A stretch of 64,000 bases of DNA from an uncultured Halomicronema sp. (GCA_937899725.1 CALCCA010000075.1:20477-84476), one strand, 5' to 3'. Counted from the stretch's first letter, positions 44,519-53,843 are shown. Notes: generated by a model not told the origin, from the sequence alone. Translations and numbers: made by a program.

Positions 44519-46645
44519 ATGGCGGTGCTGTTGGGGTGTTGGCTATGGCTAGCGGCCTTGCCGATCGCAGGCGCTGCTGATTTAGCCCAGACGCCATTGA
44601 CGATCTCTGCGTTGCAGGCGCGGATTGACCAGCCGGTGAGGCGCGACGGCAAGCTGACCCTTGATCTACGCGACGTGGTGCTCGATTTACGTCCTGAGAA
44701 TGGGGACTTTGGCGATCGCTTTTATCGACTGCTGCAAACAACGCTGCAGCGGGGCGATACGGTGTTCAACCTCGATCTGAGCCATGCTGTTGTGAAAGGC
44801 GAATTTGACCTGCAGCGGCTGAGCCTGCGAGAACCGCTGTATGGTGATGCCTTCTTTCCCCTGTTGAGCGATCAGGAGCAGTCACAGCTCAAACGGGATC
44901 GGCGGCGGCTGTTTCAGCTAAGTCAGCTCTCGCGATCGCTGTTGCTGCAGTCTCAAACGACGGCAGCGCGTATTTATCTATTTCGGGGTGGGCTGACGCT
45001 GGCGCAGACCCACTTTGAGGGAGCCGTCATCGCGTCAGACATCTTCTTTCTGGAAGCCGTTGCCGCTCAGGGGGCACAGTTTGAGCAAAGCGTTGACTTT
45101 AGCGACAGTCGCTTTAGTCAGTCGGTGACGCTAGTGGCGAGCCAGTTTCAACAGGCAGCGCGCTGGCGGGGCTGTCTCTTTTTTGACCGCTTGCGCTTGG
45201 GGCAAGCGCTCTTTCAAGGGCCGGTGACGTTTCAGGGCAGTGAGTTTTCGCAAAGTGCCGGATTCGAGCAAACGCGCTTTCAGCAAGGGGCTAACTTCAG
45301 CCGCACTACCTTTCAAAAGAACGTTGATTTTGGCCAAACCCAGTGGCAAGCCCATGGCTCGTTCTTAAACAGCGTCTTTGGCGGGGATGTCTTTTTAACG
45401 GAAGCCCGCTTTGAGGCTCCCATCAGCTTTCGCCAGAGTCGGCTCAGCCAGGCGATGAATCTGCGGGGGGCGATGATTGAGCGGCAGCTCGACTTTGGCG
45501 ATATGACGTTTGGGCCGCAGACGCGCATCAACGTCGCGGGGCTGAACTTTGATACCGAGCAGGGCGGCCTGCTGGGCAGTCCGGGGCAAATCGGGCGGGC
45601 GCTGTCGGTCCCCAGTTTGGAAGGTAACGAGACGCTGCTGCGCAATCTGGTGCGCAACTTTCGCCGATTAGAGCAGGTGGCTGATGCCAACCGAATTGAA
45701 TACATGACGGAACGACTGCGGCTGCGATCGCTGCAGCGCCAGCTGACGGGTCTCAATCTCAATACGGCCTCGCGATCGCGGCTACAGACCGTTGGGTTCT
45801 CCGCTGAGCAAAGTCAGACGATTCTCGATCAGCGTCAGCAACTCTCCTTCGTCAATCCGTCCGACATCCTCGATTTACCGGGTTTCAACTTATCCACTTA
45901 CATCAAGGTGCGCGATCGCGTCATTGCTCGCTCGGCAGTTTCACTCTCGAAACGGCTACAGCTAGGTTTACGCTGGTTAGCCTTGGCGGCGCTGCTGCTG
46001 CTGAGTCACTATGGCACCAGCATCGGCCTGACGCTGGGCGTCGGAATTTTGGCGATCGCTCTCTCTAGTCTGCTGTTTTGGTTCGTTGATCGCTACCGCC
46101 GCCGACTGCCGACCCCCATCATCCCCTCGCGCCCAGAAACCCTGTGGATGTTGGGCAGTTTTGGCGGCTTGCTCAGTCTGGGATTGTTGGTGCTGTGGCG
46201 ACTGGCCGATACGCCCGGTTTGGCCACGTTGGCGATCGCCCTGTTGGTGCTGCCTGTGCCCAGCGGACTGATGGCAGGGCTCTCTCGTCAGGGCCGCTTT
46301 CACGACCAGCTCGACACCAGCTACCTGGTCGAAGACGGCAGTGCCCGCCAGCTACGATTGCTCATTGCCCGTCTGCCCGTGATTCCGAAGTTTCCGTTTT
46401 ATCGCGATCGCTTCTACCCCATCGATTGGCAAAAGCGCCGCAACTGGCTCAACTATTACGACTTCAGCCTCAATAACTGGTTTAAGTTTGGCTTTAACGA
46501 CCTGCGGCTGCGCGACGCCGATGTGCCCGGCTTAGTGACGGCCTTGGTGTGGTATCAATGGGCGATCGGGCTCGCCTACGTCACATTGCTCCTGTGGACG
46601 TTCTCCCGCACCATTCCTGGCCTCAATCTGCTGCTGTACTTCTAA
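44519..46645 (+). CDS. exported pentapeptide-repeat / helix-hairpin-helix membrane protein
   Basis: A 708-aa protein. A signal peptide (residues 1 to about 20) leads to a domain with a pentapeptide-like pattern (about 155-335: FEGAVIASDIFF, FEQSVDFSDSRFSQSVTL, FQQGANFSRTTFQKNVDF). A helix-hairpin-helix pair follows (about 415-470: LNLNTASRSRLQTVGFSAEQ, VNPSDILDLPGF), then a membrane region of about five helices and a conserved cytoplasmic segment (RFYPIDWQKRRNWLNYYDF) before the last helix. I do not know the function. The ATG at 44519 opens the signal peptide; an in-frame TTG lies eight codons upstream. Confidence 0.75.
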   Translation: MAVLLGCWLWLAALPIAGAADLAQTPLTISALQARIDQPVRRDGKLTLDLRDVVLDLRPENGDFGDRFYRLLQTTLQRGDTVFNLDLSHAVVKGEFDLQRLSLREPLYGDAFFPLLSDQEQSQLKRDRRRLFQLSQLSRSLLLQSQTTAARIYLFRGGLTLAQTHFEGAVIASDIFFLEAVAAQGAQFEQSVDFSDSRFSQSVTLVASQFQQAARWRGCLFFDRLRLGQALFQGPVTFQGSEFSQSAGFEQTRFQQGANFSRTTFQKNVDFGQTQWQAHGSFLNSVFGGDVFLTEARFEAPISFRQSRLSQAMNLRGAMIERQLDFGDMTFGPQTRINVAGLNFDTEQGGLLGSPGQIGRALSVPSLEGNETLLRNLVRNFRRLEQVADANRIEYMTERLRLRSLQRQLTGLNLNTASRSRLQTVGFSAEQSQTILDQRQQLSFVNPSDILDLPGFNLSTYIKVRDRVIARSAVSLSKRLQLGLRWLALAALLLLSHYGTSIGLTLGVGILAIALSSLLFWFVDRYRRRLPTPIIPSRPETLWMLGSFGGLLSLGLLVLWRLADTPGLATLAIALLVLPVPSGLMAGLSRQGRFHDQLDTSYLVEDGSARQLRLLIARLPVIPKFPFYRDRFYPIDWQKRRNWLNYYDFSLNNWFKFGFNDLRLRDADVPGLVTALVWYQWAIGLAYVTLLLWTFSRTIPGLNLLLYF

Positions 46646-46789
46646 TCCAATCACGTCAAACCGATGCCCCCTTTTGCCCTCGCTCGGCAGACCCCGAGCG
46701 GTTTGCTCAAGCCGGTCGGCAGACTCGCCGCAAGACAACTATTTGGCGCCCTTACAATAGACCCATTCCCCTTCAACTCTGCAACGCCG

Positions 46790-47392
46790 ATGGCGACCAC
46801 TACCATTCCTTTCCACATTCCCAAAAGCTTGCGAGTCACTGACGAACAGTTCCTCGCATTTGTCGAGGCCAATCCTGAACTCAGGCTCGAACGCACTGCG
46901 ATCGGAGAATTGCTGGTTATGCCACCTACCGGTAGCGAAAGCGGCTCTTATAATTCGGACCTAAACGTAGAGGTGGGGCTGTGGAATCGCCAGCAGCGCT
47001 CTGGCAAAGTTTTCGACTCCTCTACCGGATTTCGCTTACCCAACGGAGCGATCCGTTCACCCGATCTGGCTTGGGTAGCCCAGGCTCGCTGGAATGCCTT
47101 AACGCCAGAACAGCAAAGCGGGTTTGCTCCCCTCTGTCCAGATTTTGTGATCGAGCTGGCTTCTAAAACCGACATGCTCGAAGACCTGCGGCGAAAAATG
47201 GAGGAATATCTTGACAATGGCTGTCGCTTAGGGTGGCTGATTGATCCTAAAACCCGCACCGTTGAGATTTATCGACCTGAATTTGCGGTTGATCGCTTGC
47301 CCTTTGACAGAACCCTGTCTGGTGCAGACATCTTGCCTGAGTTCACGCTCAATCTAGAAGCGATCTTTCCGGTCAGAGATCAGCCGTCATGA
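46790..47392 (+). CDS. Uma2-family endonuclease-like protein (DUF820)
   Basis: A 200-aa full-length Uma2 protein, a PD-(D/E)XK-type restriction-endonuclease fold greatly expanded in cyanobacteria. Blocks: LRLERTAIGELLVMPPTGSE, FDSSTGFRLPNGAIRSPDLA, LCPDFVIELASKTD, then MEEYLDNGCRLGWLIDP and the C-terminal beta region. Asp in SPDLAW and Glu-x-x-Lys-like IELASKT are the presumed active-site residues. The biological role of the family is unresolved. It is intact, unlike the copy at 13840-14262. Confidence 0.88.
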   Translation: MATTTIPFHIPKSLRVTDEQFLAFVEANPELRLERTAIGELLVMPPTGSESGSYNSDLNVEVGLWNRQQRSGKVFDSSTGFRLPNGAIRSPDLAWVAQARWNALTPEQQSGFAPLCPDFVIELASKTDMLEDLRRKMEEYLDNGCRLGWLIDPKTRTVEIYRPEFAVDRLPFDRTLSGADILPEFTLNLEAIFPVRDQPS

Positions 47393-47455
47393 TTATCAGT
47401 CTTCATGGCGTGACAGACCAAAGCCAATCCTGTCGTCAGTTCTGATCGTGTTTTC

Positions 47456-47968
47456 TCAGAGGCGGCAGGCCATCACGGTTGACGAGAGGCGATCGGTGCC
47501 AACGTAGAGAGTAGGGCCAACCCCTTTAGGCTCCATACCCACCTTTTGGTAAAAGGCTTGGGCTCGGTAATTGATATCCGAGACACAAAGCCATAGCCAC
47601 TTTTTCGCGGCATTGCGTGCAGTTTGGGCCGCATGGTCAAACAGAGTTCGACCCAGCCCCGTACCGTACTCGCTCGCCAGAATATAGAGTTGCTTTAACT
47701 CCGAGGCGGCCCCCTCTAGCGCTATGGGACAGGGGTGATGTTTCAGCACGTAGAAGCCTGTGGGCTCACCGTGACGACGCGCAAGCAGGCAAACGACCTG
47801 TTCATCTGAGAGTACGTTTGCCGCGATCGCCGGGGTATAGTGCTCGGCGCTATAAGCCTGCAGATTTTTCGAGCTGTGAACGTCGGCATAAGCCGCAGTG
47901 AAGGTCTCTCTCCACAAGCGCACCAGCTCATCGGCATCGGCCCTGCCTGCCTGTTGCAATTCCAGCAT
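47456..47968 (-). CDS. GNAT-family N-acetyltransferase
   Basis: A 170-aa acetyltransferase. The acetyl-CoA loop is in LYILASEYGTGLGRTLFDHA (the Q/R-x-x-G-x-G/A pattern reads EYGTGLG). WLWLCVSDINYRAQAFYQKV, then GM is the GNAT beta5-alpha4 region. Substrate unknown. GGAG six bases before the ATG at 47968 favours that start over earlier in-frame codons. Confidence 0.82.
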   Translation of the reverse strand: MLELQQAGRADADELVRLWRETFTAAYADVHSSKNLQAYSAEHYTPAIAANVLSDEQVVCLLARRHGEPTGFYVLKHHPCPIALEGAASELKQLYILASEYGTGLGRTLFDHAAQTARNAAKKWLWLCVSDINYRAQAFYQKVGMEPKGVGPTLYVGTDRLSSTVMACRL

Positions 47969-48013
47969 GGCTGGCTCCATCCTCAACGCATCGCTGAAAT
48001 CATAGACAAGATT

Positions 48014-48207
48014 TAATCCCAGTTCTACAAATTACAGCTATACATCCAAGTCGGCTTTCTCCCAGTCGGAGACCCTGCGTGTTGGCCTGGCCTGTCCGTC
48101 GGGCTGACGACGCTGCTCAGCCGACGTTCCTTGAGCGGCGTCGTTGGCGTAGCCTTCCCGTAGGGAATAAGGCAGATCGGTAGTCCAGCTTCAGAGAATT
48201 GGTATAA
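48014..48207. repeat. MITE-like dispersed repeat, copy B, with nested insertion
   Basis: Second copy of the element at 31055-31224. It carries an extra 25 bases (48144-48168) that contain GGCGTAGCCTTCCCGTAGGG, a small dispersed palindrome typical of cyanobacterial genomes. The ends TTTAATCCCAGTTCT and (reversed) TTATACCAATTCTCTGAA form imperfect terminal inverted repeats. It lies between a GNAT gene and the end of an alpha/beta hydrolase gene. Confidence 0.72.
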
Positions 48208-48219
48208 CCCAATATTGAG

Positions 48220-49107
48220 TTAATGTTTGGCGACCCAGTCTCGCAGCAGGGGATTCACCAGTTCCGGGGCTTCGTCTTGCGGACAGTGGCCAACGCCTTC
48301 GAGCACAATGAAATCTTCCACCGTGGGATAGTTAGCATATTCGCGACCGAGTTCAATCGGCTCCCAGGGGTCGGCATCGCCCCAGAGAAAGAGCGCCGGG
48401 CACTGCAGTTGCGGCAATAGATCCTCAGCAATCGGCCCTTGCGAATAGCGGACAAAGGCGAGAAACACGTCGGCTGCGCCTTCATCTTTGGCAGGCTCGA
48501 TCAACAGGTTGACCAGCTCATCCGTCACCGCTTCTTCGCGACCATAGGCTTGCTTCAGCACATTGCGGATGAAGTTCGGGCGGGCTAAACGGGAGAAAAA
48601 GAAGTGACCCAGGGGACGAATCCCCAGCAGGGCTTGAAAGAGCGGTGTTGGGGCACCGCGATACCAGGGCAGAGTCGAGCGCTTGCGATCGTGCAGCAGT
48701 CGCAGAGAACAATCGAGCATGGCGATCGCCCGCACCTGTTTTGGCGCCATCACTGCTGCCTGCATTGCCACAATGCAGCCGATGGAGTTGCCGACTAAAA
48801 ATGTCGGTTCGCCAATTACGTCGCGGCAAAAATCTACCACCAGCTGGCCCCAGGTTTCAAACGTGTAGGTGATGGGGTCGCCGGGCGAGGGCTTCACCGA
48901 TTTACCAAAGCCAATCAGGTCGATCGCGTAGACCTGGTTGGTCGCCGCCAGCACGGGTAGGTTTTTGCGCCAGTGGTCACTCGAAGCGCCAAATCCATGA
49001 ATCAGCAGTATCGGTGCGCCGGTCGTGCCCGCCTTTTGATACCGAATCGGCAACCCCTGCCAGGGCCAAGTGCAGTCGATAACGGGGGCAGCGGTCACAA
49101 CAGACAT
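48220..49107 (-). CDS. alpha/beta hydrolase
   Basis: A 295-aa alpha/beta-hydrolase. Oxyanion loop LLIHGFGASSDHW, nucleophile elbow VGNSIGC (Ser), acid in FLWGDADPWEP, His in GVGHCPQDEAPE: the triad is complete. The family is widely conserved in cyanobacteria and chloroplasts, with members acting on pigments, lipids or haloalkanes; the substrate is unknown here. The ATG at 49107 is preferred to an upstream TTG. Confidence 0.86.
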   Translation of the reverse strand: MSVVTAAPVIDCTWPWQGLPIRYQKAGTTGAPILLIHGFGASSDHWRKNLPVLAATNQVYAIDLIGFGKSVKPSPGDPITYTFETWGQLVVDFCRDVIGEPTFLVGNSIGCIVAMQAAVMAPKQVRAIAMLDCSLRLLHDRKRSTLPWYRGAPTPLFQALLGIRPLGHFFFSRLARPNFIRNVLKQAYGREEAVTDELVNLLIEPAKDEGAADVFLAFVRYSQGPIAEDLLPQLQCPALFLWGDADPWEPIELGREYANYPTVEDFIVLEGVGHCPQDEAPELVNPLLRDWVAKH

Positions 49108-49265
49108 AGCAAGCAATCTCGTAAAGGTTGACGCTACCGGCCGCAGCGCCTTGGCTTTATATAAGTTTACAAGGCATCGTCATGGGGCGACAGATTTCGG
49201 TTAAGGGCGAGCGCCGTTCACGCTGCATGAGAAGCAGGCATAGGGGGCATCGACAGGATCGCTAG

Positions 49266-50189
49266 ATGCCGACGACATCCCTGCGGTACCGTCAAGAATA
49301 TCTATCCACTTCATTGGGAATTGTTGTGTCACAGTCATCTCCGGTGCCGTCCTGGCGATCGCCAGTTTGGTTAGTTTTGCTGTCGATGGCCTCTATTCAC
49401 TTCGGGGCGGCGATCGCCAAAGGGTTGTTTGCCCAGGTGAGTCCGATCGGGGTCGTCAGCCTGCGATTAGGGCTGGGGGCAGTGGTTTTGCTAGTCCTGG
49501 TGCGGCCCCGCTGGCGCCAATATTCGCTGCGTCACTGTGGGGGCTTGGCACTGCTCGGGCTCACAATGGGGTTGATGAATACGCTGTTCTACAACGCGAT
49601 CGCTTACATTCCCATTGGCACGGCGGTGACGTTGGAGTTTGTGGGGCCGCTGGGGGTAGCACTGTTTCACTCACAGCGCCGACGAGACTGGCTGTGGGTC
49701 GCCATGGCAGCGGCGGGCGTGCTGCTACTGGCACCGGTGGGAGGGGGGGCGCTGCATCCTATCGGTGTCACGTTGGCGCTGCTAGCAGGGAGCTGCTGGG
49801 CCGCTTATATTGTGCTCGCTAATCGAGTCGCTCGGGTGTTTCCGGGGAGTGAAGGCACGGCGTTAGCGATGACCGTGGGGGCGATCGCGGTCGTGCCCTT
49901 TGGCATCGCCGCGGAGGGTGCCAATCTGCTGCATCCCTCGGTCTTAGTGCTGGGGCTGGCGGTGGCCGTGTTGTCGTCGGCCCTACCCTATTCGCTCGAA
50001 ATGGCGGCCCTGCGGCAGATGCCCGTCAAAGTTTTTGGCGTGTTGATGAGTTTAGAACCAGCGGTGGCGTCCGTGGTTGGGCTCTTGGTGTTAGGCGAGC
50101 AGCTGAGTCTACGCATGGTGATGGCGATCTCGCTAGTCAGCTTCGCCAGTGCGGGCTCCACCTTTCAATCTAGGGTGCCTGTAAAATAG
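49266..50189 (+). CDS. EamA/RhtA-type inner-membrane exporter
   Basis: A 307-aa transporter with ten membrane helices in two EamA repeats (about residues 30-165 and 175-300). It is closest in feel to RhtA, a threonine/homoserine exporter: VSLRLGLGAVVLLVLVRPRW, YIPIGTAVTLEFVGPLGVA, EMAALRQMPVKVFGVLMSLEPAVASVVG. Substrate cannot be fixed. A GTG about 20 codons in is an alternative start. Confidence 0.85.
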   Translation: MPTTSLRYRQEYLSTSLGIVVSQSSPVPSWRSPVWLVLLSMASIHFGAAIAKGLFAQVSPIGVVSLRLGLGAVVLLVLVRPRWRQYSLRHCGGLALLGLTMGLMNTLFYNAIAYIPIGTAVTLEFVGPLGVALFHSQRRRDWLWVAMAAAGVLLLAPVGGGALHPIGVTLALLAGSCWAAYIVLANRVARVFPGSEGTALAMTVGAIAVVPFGIAAEGANLLHPSVLVLGLAVAVLSSALPYSLEMAALRQMPVKVFGVLMSLEPAVASVVGLLVLGEQLSLRMVMAISLVSFASAGSTFQSRVPVK

Positions 50190-50258
50190 GTTGGTAGGGC
50201 ATTCTTTGCTCCTAAGCTAGGTGATGACGATTAGACCCTGTGGGGAGTAGGCGATCGC

Positions 50259-50762
50259 ATGCCGACAAGTAATTTGCGCCAAGCTGCTATTGCTCTACTC
50301 GACCAGTTGCCTCAACACCAGCTAGAAGCAGTTGTGCGACTATTGAGTGTGTTTACAGCATCGATACCGTCCTCTGAAGGGGCAGAAAATCTGCTCCAGC
50401 AAGATCGGGTTTATGAGCCAACCTCAGACAATTCAATCGAGATCGACCCGGCTGTCCCATCAGCAGGTATTGAACCGGGTCTAATATCTAACCAGGAACA
50501 GACCGCTTCTCTACAGCCCCCTTCGCCGACAGTCAATTCGTTCCCTCCAGCTGGTCAAAGCGAAACGTATCCTGCCGATCATACTAAAACTGCATCCGTC
50601 AATTTTCGGTTGGACAATCTCGAATATGATTCTGACGAAATGCCTATTTGGGAGCTAACTGCTCAACTATCAGCGATGGTTCCCGATGAAGAATGGAAAA
50701 AGGTGCCCACAGACTTAGCTCGAAACTTTGACTACTATCAGCAACCCAGGAACGATACGTGA
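50259..50762 (+). CDS. putative antitoxin preceding the PIN toxin
   Basis: A 167-aa protein. The N-terminal RQAAIALLDQLPQHQLEAVVRLLSVF is a helix pair seen in short antitoxins and DUF2281-like proteins. The middle is disordered. The last 45 residues (EMPIWELTAQLSAMVPDEEWKKVP) look like a toxin-wrapping tail. It ends with GTGA overlapping the PIN toxin start by four bases, which supports an antitoxin role. The partner is frameshifted, so this antitoxin may now be an orphan. Confidence 0.65.
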   Translation: MPTSNLRQAAIALLDQLPQHQLEAVVRLLSVFTASIPSSEGAENLLQQDRVYEPTSDNSIEIDPAVPSAGIEPGLISNQEQTASLQPPSPTVNSFPPAGQSETYPADHTKTASVNFRLDNLEYDSDEMPIWELTAQLSAMVPDEEWKKVPTDLARNFDYYQQPRNDT

Positions 50763-51180
50763 GAGTTGTGTTTGCCGACACAGGGTACTGGGTTGCACTT
50801 TTAAGCTCTAATGACGACTTGCATTACAAGGCAACGTATCTATCCAGGACTTTACAGCCGGTACATATTTTGACGAATGAAGTCGTGCTAACAGAGGTCT
50901 TAAACGCTTTTTCAAAGCGGGGTGTGTTGTTGCGAGATATGGCAGCTCAACTCATCACAGATTTGCGCTCGCTCAAGAACGTCACGATCATCGCCCAAAC
51001 TAGCCAACAGTTTGAACAAGCCTTTGACTTGTACAAAACCGAAGAGACAAGGACTGGAGTCAAACCGACTGTGCATTTTTTAACATTATGCAAGAACTTG
51101 GGATGAGTGAAGCTCTGGCTTACGACAAGCATTTTGTCCAAGCTGGATTTGTCGCGTTGATGCGAAATTGCCAGCGATAG
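50759..51180 (+). pseudogene. PIN-domain (VapC-like) toxin with a frameshift
   Basis: The first frame (GTG start) gives VVFADTGYWVALLSSNDDLH with the first catalytic Asp and the conserved Glu in LTEVLNAF. After KTEE at about 51041-51046 it leaves the family and stops at 51106. The adjacent frame resumes the family at once: RDKDWSQTDCAFFNIMQELG, then MSEALAYDKHFVQAGFVALM to a TAG at 51180. The join needs one base lost near 51041-51043. The third catalytic acid (Asp in QTDCAFF) lies in the second part, so the first frame alone should be inactive. Confidence 0.82.
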
Positions 51181-51204
51181 GCTGTGCTGAACAACTCGCT
51201 ATTT

Positions 51205-51690
51205 TTAGCTTTTGAACAGTTTGCGCTGGAAGACGATGGCAAACGCACCGATGCTCGCAGCGGAGAAGAGGGCAATGGCCTCACGGAAGCGATCGCCGAA
51301 ATGCACATCGCGATTGCCGCCGTGGCTGATGTTTTGATAGTCGATGCCCAGATCATCCACCGGCACGATACGAATGTCTTCATGGCCCCCCTGCTTAAAT
51401 TCGATGCGCCAATCACCGGCCTGTTCTGGGTCGGGCTTAAACGTGTAGTGACCGGCTGCATCGGTTTGGCTGGTTGCCCAGGGCGTCTCGCGATCGGCGG
51501 GCGTATACACCAGCACTGCGGCCTCAGCCATCGGCTCACCGGTACTAAAGCTGGCCGTAAACTCTAGCGCTAGCTCCGCCGCAAAGAGATCGACAAAGTA
51601 GTCGGTCTGCACGGCGTGAGCCCAAGCGGCTGAGGCATTGCCAAACGCGAGCCAAACGCTCAACAACAGTCCGAGTGCCAAAGTTTTCAT
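51205..51690 (-). CDS. exported protein with carboxypeptidase-regulatory-like domain
   Basis: A 161-aa protein. A signal peptide (residues 1 to about 24) leaves a mature N-terminus HAVQTDYF. A beta-sandwich of the carboxypeptidase-regulatory/DUF4198 type follows (PMAEAAVLVYTP, TDAAGHYTFKPD, GDWRIEFKQGGHED), then a membrane helix (AIALFSAASIGAFAIVF) and a basic end. The N-terminal His and the fold recall proteins associated with nickel/cobalt uptake, but no such transporter is adjacent. AGGAGA before the ATG at 51690 supports the start. Confidence 0.72.
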   Translation of the reverse strand: MKTLALGLLLSVWLAFGNASAAWAHAVQTDYFVDLFAAELALEFTASFSTGEPMAEAAVLVYTPADRETPWATSQTDAAGHYTFKPDPEQAGDWRIEFKQGGHEDIRIVPVDDLGIDYQNISHGGNRDVHFGDRFREAIALFSAASIGAFAIVFQRKLFKS

Positions 51691-51900
51691 TGCCCGTCTC
51701 CTAAACAAGGTCTCACCCAAGATGCTGAGGGGATATGTTCATTAACCCAAGCGAAATCCTAGCATCTGGATTTTAGAAAGATTCGGAATATATTGTTGCA
51801 TCCGCCAACGCGAATGCTAGGACACCCCGAAGAACAACGCCCCCTGCTAGGATCAAGACTACCGAACCGGAATTTTGAGCCGGTGACTCGCCGTAAAGTT

Positions 51901-53070
51901 ATGCAAATCTACCTGGATTACAGCGCCACCACGCCGACTCGACCTGAGGCGATCGCGGCTATGCAGGCCGCCCTGCACAGGCAGTGGGGCAATCCATCGA
52001 GTTTGCATGAGTGGGGCAATCGGTCGGCCACTGTGTTAGAGCTGGCGCGGGCTCAGGTTGCCAGCTTGCTGAATGCGGCGGCTGATCGCTTAGTGTTTAC
52101 GGCTGGGGGCACCGAGGCTGATAATTTGGCCATCATGGGGGTGGCGCGCCGCTATCGCACCCCGCAGCATTTGATTGTGTCCAGTGTCGAGCATTCGGCG
52201 ATCGCTGAGCCCGCGCGGTTTTTAGCCACTCAGGGCTGGGACGTGACCTGGCTGCCGGTGGATCAGCTGGGACGGGTCAGTCCCGATGCGTTAGCCGCGG
52301 CCATTCAACCCAATACGGTGCTGGCCTCGGTGATCTACGGCCAGAGTGAAGTGGGGACGCTGCAGCCCATCGCCGAACTAGGGGCGATCGCCCGGCGTCG
52401 CGGCGTATTATTCCACACCGATGCGGTGCAGGTGGCGGGCCGGTTACCGCTAGATGTGCAAACGCTGCCGGTTGATTTACTGTCGCTATCGAGTCACAAG
52501 CTTTATGGCCCACCCGGAGCCGGAGCGCTGTACGTGCATTCAGGTGTCGATCTGCTACCGCTGCTCGGTGGCGGTGGCCAAGAGGGGGGCTTACGCTCGG
52601 GCACGCAATCGCTGCCGAATCTGGCTGGCTTTGGTATCGCTGCTGAACTCGCCGCGCAAGAGATGCCCTCTGAAACGGTGCGCCTGATTCAGCTACGCGA
52701 TCGCCTGTTGGCCCAGGTCACCGCCATTCCTGGTCTAGAAGTCACGGGCGACCCCCGCGATCGCTTGCCGCACCACGCCAGCTTTTGCGTCACCGCCGCC
52801 GATGGCGATACCGTCAGTGGCAAAACGCTAGTGCGCCAGATGAATTTGGCGGGCATTGGCATCAGCGCCGGGTCGGCTTGCCATAGTGGTAAGCTGAGTC
52901 CCAGCCCAATCTTGAAGGCGATGGGGTATCGCGATCGGGCCGCTCTCTGCGGCATTCGCCTCACTTTGGGCAGACACACCACCGCCGCCGACATTGACTG
53001 GACGGCGCTGGTATTGCGTCAGGTTTTAGACCGCACGCTACCGCGTTTGACCCCTGCCCACGTTGCTTAA
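51901..53070 (+). CDS. cysteine desulfurase (NifS/IscS type)
   Basis: A 389-aa PLP-dependent enzyme that mobilises sulfur from cysteine for Fe-S cluster and cofactor assembly. YLDYSATTPTRPEA, WGNPSSLHEWG, FTAGGTEADNLAI, HTDAVQVAGRLPLD, SLSSHKLYGPPGAG (PLP Lys) and GISAGSACHSG (active-site Cys) are all present. Length and motifs fit the class I NifS/IscS group. A DUF1995 gene starts 24 bases downstream and is probably co-transcribed. Confidence 0.93.
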   Translation: MQIYLDYSATTPTRPEAIAAMQAALHRQWGNPSSLHEWGNRSATVLELARAQVASLLNAAADRLVFTAGGTEADNLAIMGVARRYRTPQHLIVSSVEHSAIAEPARFLATQGWDVTWLPVDQLGRVSPDALAAAIQPNTVLASVIYGQSEVGTLQPIAELGAIARRRGVLFHTDAVQVAGRLPLDVQTLPVDLLSLSSHKLYGPPGAGALYVHSGVDLLPLLGGGGQEGGLRSGTQSLPNLAGFGIAAELAAQEMPSETVRLIQLRDRLLAQVTAIPGLEVTGDPRDRLPHHASFCVTAADGDTVSGKTLVRQMNLAGIGISAGSACHSGKLSPSPILKAMGYRDRAALCGIRLTLGRHTTAADIDWTALVLRQVLDRTLPRLTPAHVA

Positions 53071-53093
53071 ATCTGCTGCCCTAAGTTAACCCT

Positions 53094-53819
53094 ATGACTG
53101 CTGTCCCCCGGAGTATCGAAGCCGCCGTCGAGCAGGCTAAAACCGCCACCCGTGCCGCTATCGAGGCGGGCATTCCACGCATTGTGGTTGATCTCAACAT
53201 TCCCGAACTGAAGGCGCTGCCCATCGCCGAGCAGTTTTACCCCGTGTTAGCCGAGCTGGGGTTGAGTTTTAAGGTGTATTTTCCTGATGCCGGGGCCGCT
53301 GCCCTGGCCCGTCGCGATTGGCAAGATCCGGCTTTTAGCATTCGCGGCATCAATGAGTTTAAGGGGCGCTTAGAGCCGGAGGATGAGGCTTGCCTGGTGA
53401 TTGAGCCCTCTGCGGTTGAGGTGAATGAGGTCGAGGCACTGTGCAATGAAGCCACAGGCAAGTACGTCGTGCTGCTCAATCCCAAACTCGAAGATATTGC
53501 CGTCGTCGGCATCGGTTACACGGCCCGCCAGCTGCGCGATCGCTTTTTGAGCACGTTGGAATCTTGCTATTATCTACAGCCGCTAGAGGGTGCGACGCTC
53601 CTTCGCATTTATCCGGGGCCGTGGCAGGTCTGGGGCGAAACCGAGGACGATGATTACGAACTGTTGGGCGAGTTTGCCCGGAAGCCCTCAGGCGAAGAAA
53701 TGGCCAATCTCTTTGCGGATGAGGAAGCCCAAGCAGGTGATGCCACCAGCCCCACTCGACCGAAAAAGGGCGGCCTCTTCGCCGAGTTAGGACAATTCAT
53801 TCGGGCTTTGACCCAATAA
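53094..53819 (+). CDS. DUF1995 protein (LPA3-like)
   Basis: A 241-aa DUF1995 protein: AVEQAKTATRAAIEAGIPRI, VVDLNIPELK, FPDAGAAALARRDW, then LEPEDEACLVIEPSAVEV and GPWQVWGE. The plant relative LPA3 helps photosystem II assembly; the cyanobacterial role is not settled. The C-terminal 40 residues are a variable linker and short helix. It follows the cysteine desulfurase gene by 23 bases. Confidence 0.85.
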   Translation: MTAVPRSIEAAVEQAKTATRAAIEAGIPRIVVDLNIPELKALPIAEQFYPVLAELGLSFKVYFPDAGAAALARRDWQDPAFSIRGINEFKGRLEPEDEACLVIEPSAVEVNEVEALCNEATGKYVVLLNPKLEDIAVVGIGYTARQLRDRFLSTLESCYYLQPLEGATLLRIYPGPWQVWGETEDDDYELLGEFARKPSGEEMANLFADEEAQAGDATSPTRPKKGGLFAELGQFIRALTQ

Positions 53820-53843
53820 GCGTGACATGTTCTGGAAAATCTT

